From Paraglaciecola algarum (GTDB lineage Bacteria > Pseudomonadota > Gammaproteobacteria > Enterobacterales > Alteromonadaceae): a DNA stretch of 64,000 nt. A program made the translations under genes and the position numbers. Positions 54,686 to 63,115 of this stretch are shown here, in pieces; within the stretch, counting starts at the first letter, position 1; each line of letters starts with the position of its first letter. The stretch spans positions 124,001 to 188,000 of the forward strand of contig NZ_JAKGAS010000005.1 of assembly GCF_021532655.1 (NCBI RefSeq), written 5' to 3'. The notes under the pieces were generated by a model that was given only the letters and a program-made list of their open reading frames with translations, searched no databases and was not told the DNA's origin.

Positions 54686-55294
54686 TTGATTTATTCTGCT
54701 AAAGGAAAGTTTCTGTTTGTACACATTAGTCGTTGTGCAGGAACTTTAATCAGTAATAATTTATATCAACACTTTTCAGACAGCAAACAAATTGGTATTC
54801 AACATTCTCCTTGTGCGACGGCTTTACCAATACTGAAGTCTGAGTTTGACCAAGTTTATAAGTTTTGTGTAGTCAGAAATCCATGGGAGCGATTAGTATC
54901 TTGGTTCGAATTAGTGTCTTCCACTCCCTCCTCTGGAATTAATAATAGCAACCACAACACCCTCAATTTTACGCAATTTATCAATCACTGGTTGAATGAA
55001 ACTATGGATATACAAGGAACAACCAAACCTACCCAGAGTCAATTTGCAATGATTACGGACTTTGATAATAAAGTCCTAGTTGATCATGTCTGTCGGTTTG
55101 AAAATCTGAATGATGAACTAAGTAAAATGGGGGAACGACTCAATATTGAGTTTCAACTTAATCAAAAAATAAATGCGAGTTCTAAGTTGCACTATAGCTT
55201 GTATTACAACAATGAAACTAAAGCAAAAGTTGAGGAGGTCTGTCATCAAGACATAACACATTTTGGTTTCAAGTTTGACGACTGTCGAGACTAA
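54686..55294 (+). CDS. Small sulfotransferase-family protein
   Basis: A 202-residue protein resembling the carbohydrate sulfotransferase family (Sulfotransfer_2). KGKFLFVHISRCAGTLISNN (6-25) stands where the PAPS 5'-phosphosulfate loop (usually PKTGGT) is found, with VVRNPWERLVSWF (about 62-74) as the 3'-phosphate segment. The start is TTG with GAGAG upstream. The domain is short, so this may be a minimal enzyme. The acceptor is unknown; it could be a cell-surface glycan. It lies downstream of the LTA-synthase-like gene. Confidence 0.8.
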   Translation: MIYSAKGKFLFVHISRCAGTLISNNLYQHFSDSKQIGIQHSPCATALPILKSEFDQVYKFCVVRNPWERLVSWFELVSSTPSSGINNSNHNTLNFTQFINHWLNETMDIQGTTKPTQSQFAMITDFDNKVLVDHVCRFENLNDELSKMGERLNIEFQLNQKINASSKLHYSLYYNNETKAKVEEVCHQDITHFGFKFDDCRD

Positions 55295-55302
55295 TTAACT
55301 GA

Positions 55303-56259
55303 CTACTGAGCCAAAACATCTAACCCAATATAAGCCGGCTCGAATTGTAGTAATTCCATGACCTTGTCAAAAATTTCTTGGTTAGAATTAGAATATAAAA
55401 TACCAATTAAATCGTGAGAGAAAAATTCAACGTTAAGACCTAAAGTTTGAATTTGTTGTAATGCAAAAGCCTGAATTTCCGGCTCAATATCATGCAAAGC
55501 CTTTTTAATCCATCGATTTGGGTGTTCGCCATCAAAGGTTAAACCTACCTTAATAGCTGCTAGCCGTACCGAGCTGGCACTGTCTTTAGAGGCGACCCAA
55601 TCTAATACCTCATAGTACTCAGTATCGCTAGTCCACAACAATCTATTTATAGCAAGTTCTCTTTGCTCGTCACTACCTATCCGCAATTCAGTTATTAAGC
55701 CTCTTGTTTGCTCGTTTTCAAGCACACGAAACCCATTATTAAATTCGCTAAATGCAGTCTGTTTCTCGCTCCCTCCTAGAACACTTATCATTGGAATGAG
55801 TTGGTTATTATCCTGTATTAAATTCAGTTTGAGTGATGAAAGTAATGCAGGGTCGACATCTGCCAATAAAGCAATAGCCTGTTCTTTTAGGGATAACTCG
55901 TTATTACTGTAAATTATATTCAATAATAGAGGTATTGATTCATGTCCGAAGTCTGGTAAATATGACACAGCTTGCCATTTGTCATTTTGGCTTCCTGTAT
56001 AAATCCATGACTCTAGTTGAGATAAGGTTATTTCCGAAGGTTCTGGGATCAAGGTTTCACTACCAACAATTTGTGAGCTTGGGATTATCACCTTAACATT
56101 ATTATTGGGAACAATATGTTGGACTGCTTGTATATGCTCTTTTACAAGAATATTATCAGCCTGAGCAGAGAGATTCACTTCTATTTTTTCAAATTTGAAC
56201 GGTTTAAGCCAGACCTGAACCACACATAGAACAGCTATTAGCAATACAAAGTACTTCAC
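55303..56259 (-). CDS. Membrane-anchored HEAT-repeat-like protein
   Basis: A 318-residue protein with an N-terminal hydrophobic segment (3-19, probably an uncleaved anchor), a short linker, then helical pairs resembling HEAT repeats (about 80-318, e.g. DKWQAVSYLPDFGHESIPLLLNII, QRELAINRLLW, SSVRLAAIKVGL). It is probably periplasmic and protein-binding. It starts 2 bp after the GNAT gene and closes the run that contains the tail-collar genes. No enzymatic motif is visible. Confidence 0.7.
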   Translation of the reverse strand: MKYFVLLIAVLCVVQVWLKPFKFEKIEVNLSAQADNILVKEHIQAVQHIVPNNNVKVIIPSSQIVGSETLIPEPSEITLSQLESWIYTGSQNDKWQAVSYLPDFGHESIPLLLNIIYSNNELSLKEQAIALLADVDPALLSSLKLNLIQDNNQLIPMISVLGGSEKQTAFSEFNNGFRVLENEQTRGLITELRIGSDEQRELAINRLLWTSDTEYYEVLDWVASKDSASSVRLAAIKVGLTFDGEHPNRWIKKALHDIEPEIQAFALQQIQTLGLNVEFFSHDLIGILYSNSNQEIFDKVMELLQFEPAYIGLDVLAQ

Positions 56260-56261
56260 TA

Positions 56262-56750
56262 CTAATCAACAAGCTTAGGCAAATAAAGACACATTCTATA
56301 ATGAGTGTCATTTGAATCAACCATTTCAAAACCCATCTTTTTATATAGCCAAATGGCATTATTATTTAGGGTGACTGTCAGTGTAATCGGTTTTTTATTG
56401 AAATCAGCTAGCTGCATACAGTGGCGTATTAACTCAGTTGCAATTCCTTGTCTTTGATATTCAGGTAACACAGCTATATCAACTAAAACAAGCTCATCTC
56501 TTGACACAGACCACATTACATAGCCACAAGAGTCCCCATTTAAATATGCTACCCCTTGATTGAGATCCATAAACTTTGCCTGATACTGAGCTATTTTTGC
56601 AGAAAATTGTAATTGCATCAGCTCAATAACATCTCCTTCGTAGAACAGCCCTAACGATCTTGCGTTTGTCTCACACCAAACATCTTTAATGATTGGCTGA
56701 CAGCTCAACCAATCATCAGAAAAAACCAACTTAGTTAAAACTCTACTCAC
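56262..56750 (-). CDS. GNAT-family N-acetyltransferase
   Basis: A 162-residue GCN5-related acetyltransferase with the acetyl-CoA pyrophosphate loop VLPEYQRQGIATELI (about 94-108), followed by LTVTLNNNAIWLYKKMGFEMVD. It sits 33 bp after a tail-collar gene and 2 bp before the HEAT-like gene on the same strand. GNAT genes next to tail-collar clusters recur in bacteria, so the collar proteins may be its substrate, but that is inference. Confidence 0.88.
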   Translation of the reverse strand: MSRVLTKLVFSDDWLSCQPIIKDVWCETNARSLGLFYEGDVIELMQLQFSAKIAQYQAKFMDLNQGVAYLNGDSCGYVMWSVSRDELVLVDIAVLPEYQRQGIATELIRHCMQLADFNKKPITLTVTLNNNAIWLYKKMGFEMVDSNDTHYRMCLYLPKLVD

Positions 56751-56783
56751 AATAAAAGTCTGCGATTTCGTACCTACACTACA

Positions 56784-57320
56784 TTAATTGCGAGATGGAT
56801 AGGTACCAACCAGCGCAATTATATAGTTTACTACCTGGTAGGGTTGCATATTATTCACAGACTGACCGCCACCGGTATCTGCAAGCTCTATCGCGTCATT
56901 TTGCATTGTACCATTTGGCGCAGAATTACTATAAGTTGCAGATTGATTCCCTGCATCTGCAGACCAAACATTACCAGCAGCAGTATTCGCATTTCCGGCA
57001 CCGGCAACACAGTTAATAACCGCCGCATGAGTATGTGATGGTAAATTATTTGCATTAAGCGTATTCGTCTCTGAACCGCCTTTACTCCCTAAAGATTTAG
57101 GTGACAAACCTGCACCTTGGCCTTCATGAATAGGAACCCTTCCTCTTAGATCAGGCAGACCAAAAGTACTCCTACCATCCCCGCCATATGTGGTACCAAG
57201 CAATGAAAATAAGGCTGAATTACCACTAATAGCTAACAACTGTCCATCACATAACGCCCATCCGCGAGGTGCGAAGTTTCCGCCAAACATTGTGATTTCA
57301 CCTATAAATGGATCCGACAT
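56784..57320 (-). CDS. Tail-collar-domain (MdpB-like) protein, copy 2
   Basis: A 178-residue protein of the phage tail collar/microcystin-dependent family: DPFIGEITMFGGNFAPRGWA at the start, LLGTTYGGDGRSTFGLPDLRGR (about 41-62), LPSHTHA, and the ending NNMQPYQVVNYIIALVGTYPS. It is the same length as its neighbour copy. A 25-residue block (AGNANTAAGNVWSADAGNQS and the next five residues) is identical in both. No signal peptide and no phage genes are nearby. Such collar genes occur in small clusters on many chromosomes; function is unknown. Confidence 0.9.
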   Translation of the reverse strand: MSDPFIGEITMFGGNFAPRGWALCDGQLLAISGNSALFSLLGTTYGGDGRSTFGLPDLRGRVPIHEGQGAGLSPKSLGSKGGSETNTLNANNLPSHTHAAVINCVAGAGNANTAAGNVWSADAGNQSATYSNSAPNGTMQNDAIELADTGGGQSVNNMQPYQVVNYIIALVGTYPSRN

Positions 57321-57405
57321 TTTAATCTCCTTTCTTCAATTATCTATTGTGAACTATTTTGATGTTCGTAAACTTTCAAGTTTTGATTTCATAATGAGCA
57401 TTACA

Positions 57406-57942
57406 TTAATTTCGAGAAGGAAATAACCCAACCAAGGCAATAATATAACTCACTGTCTGATAAGGCTGCATGTTATTGACCGCCTGACTACCTCCAGTAT
57501 TTGCTACAGTTACTGCACCACTTGCCATAGTTCCGTTAGCTGGGGCATTACTATAGGTGGCAGATTGATTTCCTGCATCTGCAGACCACACATTGCCTGC
57601 TGCAGTGTTTGCATTACCTGCACCACTAAGGCATTTAGTCTCAACATTATGACTATGAGCGGGAAGATTAGCTGTCGAAAGTGTATTCGTTTCTGTCCCC
57701 GATTTTTGCCCAAGAGGGCGATTGGTCAAGCCGGGTCCATTTCCAGCATGCACCGCAGCACGCCCACGTAAATCAGGTAAGGCAAACGTTGTTCTTCCAT
57801 CTCCCCCATAAGTTGTACCTAGAATTGAAAATAGTGCAGTATTTTGTGCGATTGGTAATAAAGTTCCATCACAAAAAGCCCAGCCACGAGGAGCAAAGTT
57901 GCCACCAAAAATTTGAATTTGAGCAATAAAAGGTTCAGACAT
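57406..57942 (-). CDS. Tail-collar-domain (MdpB-like) protein, copy 1
   Basis: A 178-residue paralog of the next gene, with the same domain order: PFIAQIQIFGGNFAPRGWAF, CDGTLLPIAQNTALFSILGT, TYGGDGRTTFALPDLRGRAA, LPAHSHN, then MQPYQTVSYIIALVGLFPS. It lies between a DUF6916-like gene and copy 2 (85-bp gap). The identical 25-residue core is kept despite many synonymous changes. It may form a fibre or pin-like trimer, as collar domains do in phage. It could be exported by an unknown route; no signal peptide is seen. Confidence 0.9.
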   Translation of the reverse strand: MSEPFIAQIQIFGGNFAPRGWAFCDGTLLPIAQNTALFSILGTTYGGDGRTTFALPDLRGRAAVHAGNGPGLTNRPLGQKSGTETNTLSTANLPAHSHNVETKCLSGAGNANTAAGNVWSADAGNQSATYSNAPANGTMASGAVTVANTGGSQAVNNMQPYQTVSYIIALVGLFPSRN

Positions 57943-58050
57943 AATTTTTCCTTAAAATGATTACCTGTATAGCCTAAAAGCCCCACCTTCGATTAAGACT
58001 ATCTATCGAGTTATCTACAGACTTTGACTAATTAAGTGTTAATAAACTTG

Positions 58051-58485
58051 TTAAACAGATTTGATACGGGAAAACACAGCAAAATATTTACTTTCAACAC
58101 TGTCAGCCTGGTTTCCGATTACGCTAATAGGAAACTCTACAAAGTCAGTATCAGAATTTAATTGAGCTTGATAAACACCATTTAAATCAATGGAATTATC
58201 ATTAGCCTCAAGCGATAAACTAAACTGCTCTAGACGATAATCACTATTCATATCGTGCACATCGACAATTTTTACTTTTATGTTAGTTTCGTTATTTCGC
58301 AAGTAGAGGGTATCCCCTTTGTACTTGTCCATACGCTTGAATGAAAGATTGTCTAAAGCCTGATTACACTGTTCATGCTCAGTGTTACTTATCCAAGTAT
58401 TTGTACTACTGATACTACTAGATATTGCTGAGTGGGATACTGCCGAACAGATCCCTGTTACTATAAAACCTCTACGTGAGAGCAT
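58051..58485 (-). CDS. Small exported protein resembling DUF6916
   Basis: A 144-residue protein with an N-terminal LSRRGFIVTGICSAVSH (2-18), which looks like a twin-arginine or Sec-type signal, then FSLSLEANDNSIDLNGVYQAQL and a terminal FAVFSRIK. The beta-rich pattern (a small domain with a YxAQ strand and a final FAVF strand) resembles DUF6916, a family commonly encoded beside tail-collar genes. It lies 108 bp upstream of collar copy 1. Function is unknown. Confidence 0.68.
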   Translation of the reverse strand: MLSRRGFIVTGICSAVSHSAISSSISSTNTWISNTEHEQCNQALDNLSFKRMDKYKGDTLYLRNNETNIKVKIVDVHDMNSDYRLEQFSLSLEANDNSIDLNGVYQAQLNSDTDFVEFPISVIGNQADSVESKYFAVFSRIKSV

Positions 58486-58537
58486 AACTTTCTCCTAGTT
58501 TTAGCATCCCCTGTCGAATAGCAAGGGAACAGGTGTG

Positions 58538-59242
58538 TTAGCGAATTGTTTTCTTAGTGAATATAAAGCCAAGACCTGCCAATAAAAGTATTAACGCGCT
58601 AGGCTCAGGCACTGGATTAGGATCAGGTGGAGGTAAAGTTGAATTTTGGGTGGTAATACTCAAGGTAGAGAATATTAATTTAGCGCCGTTAAAATTATCT
58701 ATTTGATTAGGAAAGGTTGGTAATAAACCTGGACTTTCAACAGGCCCTGCCAAGGATAATGCAGCTGATAATGAACCATCCACCAATTGCGCAAAAAAAC
58801 CTGCTCCTAAGCTAAATGAATAAACATTATATTCACTGTTAGCGCCACCAGCACCTTCGAATAATCCATCTAGAGTCGCTGCATAATCTTGACTATCTAA
58901 ACTAAATGCACCTAATTGGCTACCCGCACTTGCAGAGTCATGATCATATATGCCAATAGTAAACTCTGCAGAAAGGATGGTATCTGTAATAGCCCCAAAA
59001 GAGTGAGTCCAAGAAGAGTCATAATTATCAATTGGATCTGAACCGTCATTATTGACATCGTATATCATAGGTGTAGGTAAGCCTAATAAATCGGAAATAC
59101 CTAAACTTTGTCCGTCAACAAATCCAGATGCTGACGGATCACTACCTAAGGTACTTGTGATTAATGCTGCATGGGATGTGGATGTAAAGAGAGCAAGCGC
59201 AACTAAAGCTGCACTAAAATGATTGATAAACTTATTTTTCAT
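58538..59242 (-). CDS. PEP-CTERM sorting-domain protein
   Basis: A 234-residue secreted protein with a signal peptide (about 1-25, STSHA-AL), a Ser/Asp-rich beta-type body, and a C-terminal PEP-CTERM signal: NPVPEPSALILLLAGLG then FIFTKKTIR (VPEP, hydrophobic segment, basic end). These proteins are processed by exosortase, which is not in this window, and are linked to exopolysaccharide production. The body has no recognised domain. It heads the run leading into the DUF6916-like and collar genes. Confidence 0.9.
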   Translation of the reverse strand: MKNKFINHFSAALVALALFTSTSHAALITSTLGSDPSASGFVDGQSLGISDLLGLPTPMIYDVNNDGSDPIDNYDSSWTHSFGAITDTILSAEFTIGIYDHDSASAGSQLGAFSLDSQDYAATLDGLFEGAGGANSEYNVYSFSLGAGFFAQLVDGSLSAALSLAGPVESPGLLPTFPNQIDNFNGAKLIFSTLSITTQNSTLPPPDPNPVPEPSALILLLAGLGFIFTKKTIR

Positions 59243-59661
59243 ACTTATTTTCCTTGTACAACTATTACGACAATGAGCGTGAAGTGAAACTTCAACTCTA
59301 GCTCAGCTAATTAACAGCTGATTGGATAAAAAGTAAGCATCAACTATACCGCCATCATATATTCGCCTATATTTTAATCATCTAAAAAAATAATTTTTAG
59401 AGCTTTAATTGTATCCTTATGATTTATATTAGTTTTATTTTATATAGCACTAAGCAAACTCTTGCCGTTATATCTAATTTTTCCGTTGTTCACTTGCTTC
59501 CTTTGCTATTCTTTTATCCTTGTGTAAATTTTTTAAACATATCTGAAGCCGTATCAAACCAAAATAAAGACTAAAAAGTATTAAACTAGGCTGCTTGGCG
59601 TTTGTTTCATTAGGGGGGGCAATATAAAGGAAGGTGTAAAAAAGGCTGACAATTAGTCGTT
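59243..59661. other. AT-rich intergenic gap upstream of the PEP-CTERM gene
   Basis: This 419-bp gap separates the beta-hydroxylase pair from the PEP-CTERM gene. It holds small inverted repeats (TCAGCT/AGCTGA at 59303-59321; CTAAAAA/TTTTTAG at 59382-59400) and a weak sigma-54-like GG-N10-GC sequence at 59336-59350. No coding sequence is seen. Confidence 0.5.
59336..59351 (-). promoter_or_regulatory. Weak sigma-54-like promoter before the PEP-CTERM gene
   Basis: On the minus strand CGGTATAGTTGATGCT gives the GG-N10-GC spacing of -24/-12 promoters about 95 bp before the ATG. PEP-CTERM genes are often under sigma-54 control (PrsK/PrsR), but the match outside GG and GC is poor, so this is only a lead. 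Confidence 0.25.
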
Positions 59662-60225
59662 TTAATTCCCTAATAAAGAATCAAGCCATGCATTCATAGT
59701 GACATCTATAACTAGGTGCACTCTGTCGATATCACTTCGATTAACAACTGAATGGGGATCGCTTAAGCGCAAATACCAACATTCTCCAAGCTTAAAAGGA
59801 ACCACTTCATCGTTTAATAAAAAAGTGACCTTTTCATGAGTAATAATTGGAATATGTAATCTAGCCGTACCCATGTCGGCATTTAAATCGAGATCTGTGT
59901 GAGTTTTAATCTCTGAACCTGCACTTAACTTCATTAACCGTACTGCTAAGAGAGGACACTTAAAGCTTTTTAATACTTCAGGTAAGTAAGCTAGCGAATG
60001 TAAAAATGGGGTATCACTGAATTCTTTACAACTAGGATCTGAATAACTCATTAATATGGGATGTGAGGCATTTTCTGGCCCACGTAACGGGATAATGGAC
60101 CATTCACCAGAATAATTTTGAGTGACAAAATGTTTTACCCAATCAATATTTTCAAGCAACTCTAAATCAGCCTGCATTTTTTCAGTATCAAAAATAAGCG
60201 GTAACTTTAATCTGTCTATTAACAT
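59662..60225 (-). CDS. Aspartyl/asparaginyl beta-hydroxylase-like 2OG oxygenase, copy 2
   Basis: A 187-residue iron/2-oxoglutarate oxygenase-like protein of the Asp/Asn beta-hydroxylase group. The iron-site pattern IKTHTDLDL (His/Asp about 116-118), LHIPIITHEKVTFLLND and the distal DPHSVVNRSDIDRVHLVIDV (second His plus the 2OG-binding Arg-x-His region) are visible. It overlaps its paralog by 7 bp. It is expected to hydroxylate a peptide side chain in the cytoplasm. The substrate is unknown, although the gene run that follows encodes collar proteins. Confidence 0.85.
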   Translation of the reverse strand: MLIDRLKLPLIFDTEKMQADLELLENIDWVKHFVTQNYSGEWSIIPLRGPENASHPILMSYSDPSCKEFSDTPFLHSLAYLPEVLKSFKCPLLAVRLMKLSAGSEIKTHTDLDLNADMGTARLHIPIITHEKVTFLLNDEVVPFKLGECWYLRLSDPHSVVNRSDIDRVHLVIDVTMNAWLDSLLGN

Positions 60226-60836
60226 TTATTACCCTTGTTATAGAATCCTTCACGCATTTTATCTAAAAGCCATTCGTTTGGTTGTAAATCAATAGTCATA
60301 TTAATTCTGTCTAATTGACCATAATGCTCGATACTATGAGGATCCGACAATCTCAAATACCAGCATTCTCCAGGCCGCATCGCTACAACCTCATGGTTTA
60401 GATAAAATTTGGCACTAGCTTCTGACTGGATAGGAATAGTCAGGCGAATCACTGACCTCTCAATATGTATAGCTAACGTTGGATCAGTATGTTCAGCTAC
60501 TTTACTACCCGCTTGCAATCTTAGTAACCTGACTAAAGTTACAGTGCAATGAGTTGAGAAATAGTCAATTACTCGCATAATATTAGGTGAATTAATTAGT
60601 GCTGTAGAGTTCATCCATTCACACCAAGAACCGTCGGCATAATCATCACTAGGTGGAGGGGCAGGAATAGTCGGATCAATTAAATGAGCAGGATTACGCA
60701 GTGGAATAACATCGTAATATACAAAAGGTTTAAGCTGCATATTCGACACATCTTTAAGTAATAAATCTGCATCAAAGCTGAAAGGCAACTTAATTCTGTC
60801 GCCGAATACATCCTGATGATTGGTACATTGTTTCAT
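60219..60836 (-). CDS. Aspartyl/asparaginyl beta-hydroxylase-like 2OG oxygenase, copy 1
   Basis: A 205-residue paralog of the next gene. It shares the start pattern RIKLPFSFDADLLLKD, the iron-site VAEHTDPTLAIH, and RLTIPIQSEASAKFYLNHEVV, PGECWYLRLSDPHSIEHY then LDRINMTIDL. The strand WYLRLSDPHS is the same in both copies, indicating a tandem duplication followed by divergence. It lies 87 bp after the PRMT-like gene on the same strand, so the four enzymes probably form one operon. Confidence 0.85.
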   Translation of the reverse strand: MKQCTNHQDVFGDRIKLPFSFDADLLLKDVSNMQLKPFVYYDVIPLRNPAHLIDPTIPAPPPSDDYADGSWCEWMNSTALINSPNIMRVIDYFSTHCTVTLVRLLRLQAGSKVAEHTDPTLAIHIERSVIRLTIPIQSEASAKFYLNHEVVAMRPGECWYLRLSDPHSIEHYGQLDRINMTIDLQPNEWLLDKMREGFYNKGNKC

Positions 60837-60923
60837 AATATTGTCCAGCGATCCGAAACCAGCCGCGCTTAATTTAACTCAGTATTGGGGTTAAGAAAAA
60901 GGTACTAAATGTTCCTACTACTT

Positions 60924-61943
60924 TCATGAGGTAACTTTAGCAACCAAAGTTGGGCATACTCCTAGTGTGTAGCTAAATTGAACATTTTCATCAACCTTAG
61001 CATTTGAGTATTCTGACAAAGGTATAGGTGTAGTAAGTCCACTGTCATAATTACTAATTTGGTGCTCTTTGAAAATAGTAACTTGAGTTTTCAACATTGG
61101 CTGAAAGCCCTGTTCAATAGGCCCTTGAATAGTGACTTTATTGCCGGTTAAGACGTTAGAGCTTGGCTGTTTTTGCCAATTCAAAATGGATGATTTAGAC
61201 AAACAAAATACCTCACCCAATACCTTATGAGACAATGGTGAATCACTTTCCTGATTATGAGCCAAATCATTTTGTGTATTTATTAACGCCAATTCAATTC
61301 TAATACTTTGAGGCACCAAAGTTGCTGAGGGGGCCTGTATAACAAGGTTTCGACTCACAGTGACCTGCGGCTCTTTATGTAAACAATTTTGCATTATTTC
61401 CATAACTATGACATCAGGTTTAGCATCAGCTTGAATAACATAATTAGCCGCGTCTGTGTTAATGATATCGCAAACTGAAGAAGCTAAATTAAAATGGTTA
61501 ATTACATTTTTCACACAACTTAACGAACGATTGTGAATATCTAGCAAAGTAAATTGAACCTCTGATGCTGTAAATTTTGTCATCAAAGGAACAGCTTGCG
61601 CAGCAAAAGGGCCGCAACCGACGTAAAGTACATGAATAGGTCTTGAAGAAATAACATTAAGTTTTTCTATAATGGCTGCATTTAGCCCTCTAATAAACAT
61701 AATAGTTCGTATGTAATCATCGACACACATAGCCGCCATTTTTGGGGATACAGCTAGGCCATCAGATGTCAGGCTTTCTCCATCCGAAATATCATTTGCA
61801 ATATCGAATGTAAATTGACTTGAGTGATTAAACAAATCGGTGAGTGCTAATACCTCTGGCCGCAGTCGATATACCGAATTATTCGGGTCGAGTAAAATGC
61901 TAGTTAATTGTTTTAGTTCTTCAATATCAGTGTCATTTATCAT
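60924..61943 (-). CDS. SAM-dependent methyltransferase, PRMT-like
   Basis: A 339-residue class I methyltransferase. SAM motif I is VLYVGCGPFA (106-115), the acidic ribose-binding loop is LLDIHNRS (133-140), and VIVMEIMQNCLHKEP (178-192) resembles the double-Glu loop of protein arginine methyltransferases (Glu182 and Glu191). A C-terminal beta-rich region (about 200-339) would correspond to the PRMT barrel. Bacterial PRMT-like enzymes are uncommon, and the substrate is unknown. It sits 27 bp after the PhyH gene in the modification cluster. Confidence 0.75.
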   Translation of the reverse strand: MINDTDIEELKQLTSILLDPNNSVYRLRPEVLALTDLFNHSSQFTFDIANDISDGESLTSDGLAVSPKMAAMCVDDYIRTIMFIRGLNAAIIEKLNVISSRPIHVLYVGCGPFAAQAVPLMTKFTASEVQFTLLDIHNRSLSCVKNVINHFNLASSVCDIINTDAANYVIQADAKPDVIVMEIMQNCLHKEPQVTVSRNLVIQAPSATLVPQSIRIELALINTQNDLAHNQESDSPLSHKVLGEVFCLSKSSILNWQKQPSSNVLTGNKVTIQGPIEQGFQPMLKTQVTIFKEHQISNYDSGLTTPIPLSEYSNAKVDENVQFSYTLGVCPTLVAKVTS

Positions 61944-61970
61944 GTGTTACATCCTTTTAATTATCATCCA

Positions 61971-62990
61971 TTAACCACTCATATTTTCGATACTTGGTAA
62001 CATATTAAGGTACTGAACAATTCTTGGTTTATTGGCTAAGTTTGGTCGACTACCATGGGGCAAAAATGAATGCCAAATAATCAAATCGCCAGCCTTTCCA
62101 GCTACTGGAACAGAGCCTAATTTATGCAAATCTTGCTTTTGAGGATCCTGTTTAGCATCTAACGTATTTAACCAATCATTTAAGCAGTGATGAAAACCAG
62201 GAACTAATGTTAAGGCCCCTTGTTCGGCATGGGTGTCAGTAAGATATAAAATACCTTGAGTACCAAAACCCAACGGTTCATTAAAATCTAAATCCCAATG
62301 TAGATCTGGGCCTGGAAACGGATAACTCTCACTTTGAGGAGGGTGAAAACCACAACGATCTGCTGTCACCCACAAATCAGTGGTCTCCCAAAGCTGTGAA
62401 AAAGCTTTGTGAATGCGCAAGCTTTGTCGATTTTTATCTAAAACAGGGTGTTGTATCAACTCAACCATAATCCCATGGGCATTAGTATTATACCAAGTTG
62501 CCTTATCTTGAGGGTTTGCTCCTATAAAGTCCCATATGGCCTTTTCCGACTCTAAGCATGCACTTTCCGAAATTGCATCGTGTAACACTACATATCCATA
62601 CTTATTCCAATGTAGCAGATCTTCTTTTGAAAACACGGAATCAGTCGATTCAATATCACTCAACCATTGCTTAACGTTATTGGGGTATTCAGTGGCCGCT
62701 ACCAAAGCATTAAGTCTATTAACTATCAGTGGGCCGGGCCTACCGCAGGTTTTTATTATCCAACTCTCGAACACATCAAACTGAGGGGCATTGGTAAACA
62801 AATATTGCATAGTTTGATGCAATCCCAAACCTAGAGCACTCAGTACAACTTGGTTAATGTGCTTATCTAAATTTGACGGTAAAGTAATTCCAGCCCTTTG
62901 CATTAGGATCGAAGACCAAAGTCGCTTCAATTGCATTACACCAAGGTCACCGATATCTGTTTTCAAACAAAGTTCTAGTCTTTTTGACAC
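61971..62990 (-). CDS. Phytanoyl-CoA dioxygenase-family protein with extra N-terminal domain
   Basis: A 339-residue iron/2-oxoglutarate dioxygenase. Residues about 1-110 form an extra helical domain of unknown type. The PhyH domain (about 125-339) has the iron triad H231/D233 (DLHWDLDFNE) and H312 (PHGSRPN), with R323 for 2-oxoglutarate, and GALTLVPGFHH between. It is the first gene of the group with the PRMT-like and beta-hydroxylase genes. PhyH enzymes hydroxylate varied small molecules or peptides; the substrate is unknown. Confidence 0.88.
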   Translation of the reverse strand: MSKRLELCLKTDIGDLGVMQLKRLWSSILMQRAGITLPSNLDKHINQVVLSALGLGLHQTMQYLFTNAPQFDVFESWIIKTCGRPGPLIVNRLNALVAATEYPNNVKQWLSDIESTDSVFSKEDLLHWNKYGYVVLHDAISESACLESEKAIWDFIGANPQDKATWYNTNAHGIMVELIQHPVLDKNRQSLRIHKAFSQLWETTDLWVTADRCGFHPPQSESYPFPGPDLHWDLDFNEPLGFGTQGILYLTDTHAEQGALTLVPGFHHCLNDWLNTLDAKQDPQKQDLHKLGSVPVAGKAGDLIIWHSFLPHGSRPNLANKPRIVQYLNMLPSIENMSG

Positions 62991-63115
62991 ATCAATTCTC
63001 CGCCGGCCAAAATCTATAAATTCGTCGTCAAACGCAAAAAGCTTTAGTGATCATTTAAATATTCACCACTACAGCAATAAACTGTAATGGTGAAAGCTAA
63101 TTCTAAAACTAAACA

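Noticed and set aside
56784..57942. Tail-collar genes as a prophage remnant
   Set aside because: No other phage genes, integrase or attachment sites were seen. The genes sit in a chromosomal run with PEP-CTERM and GNAT genes.
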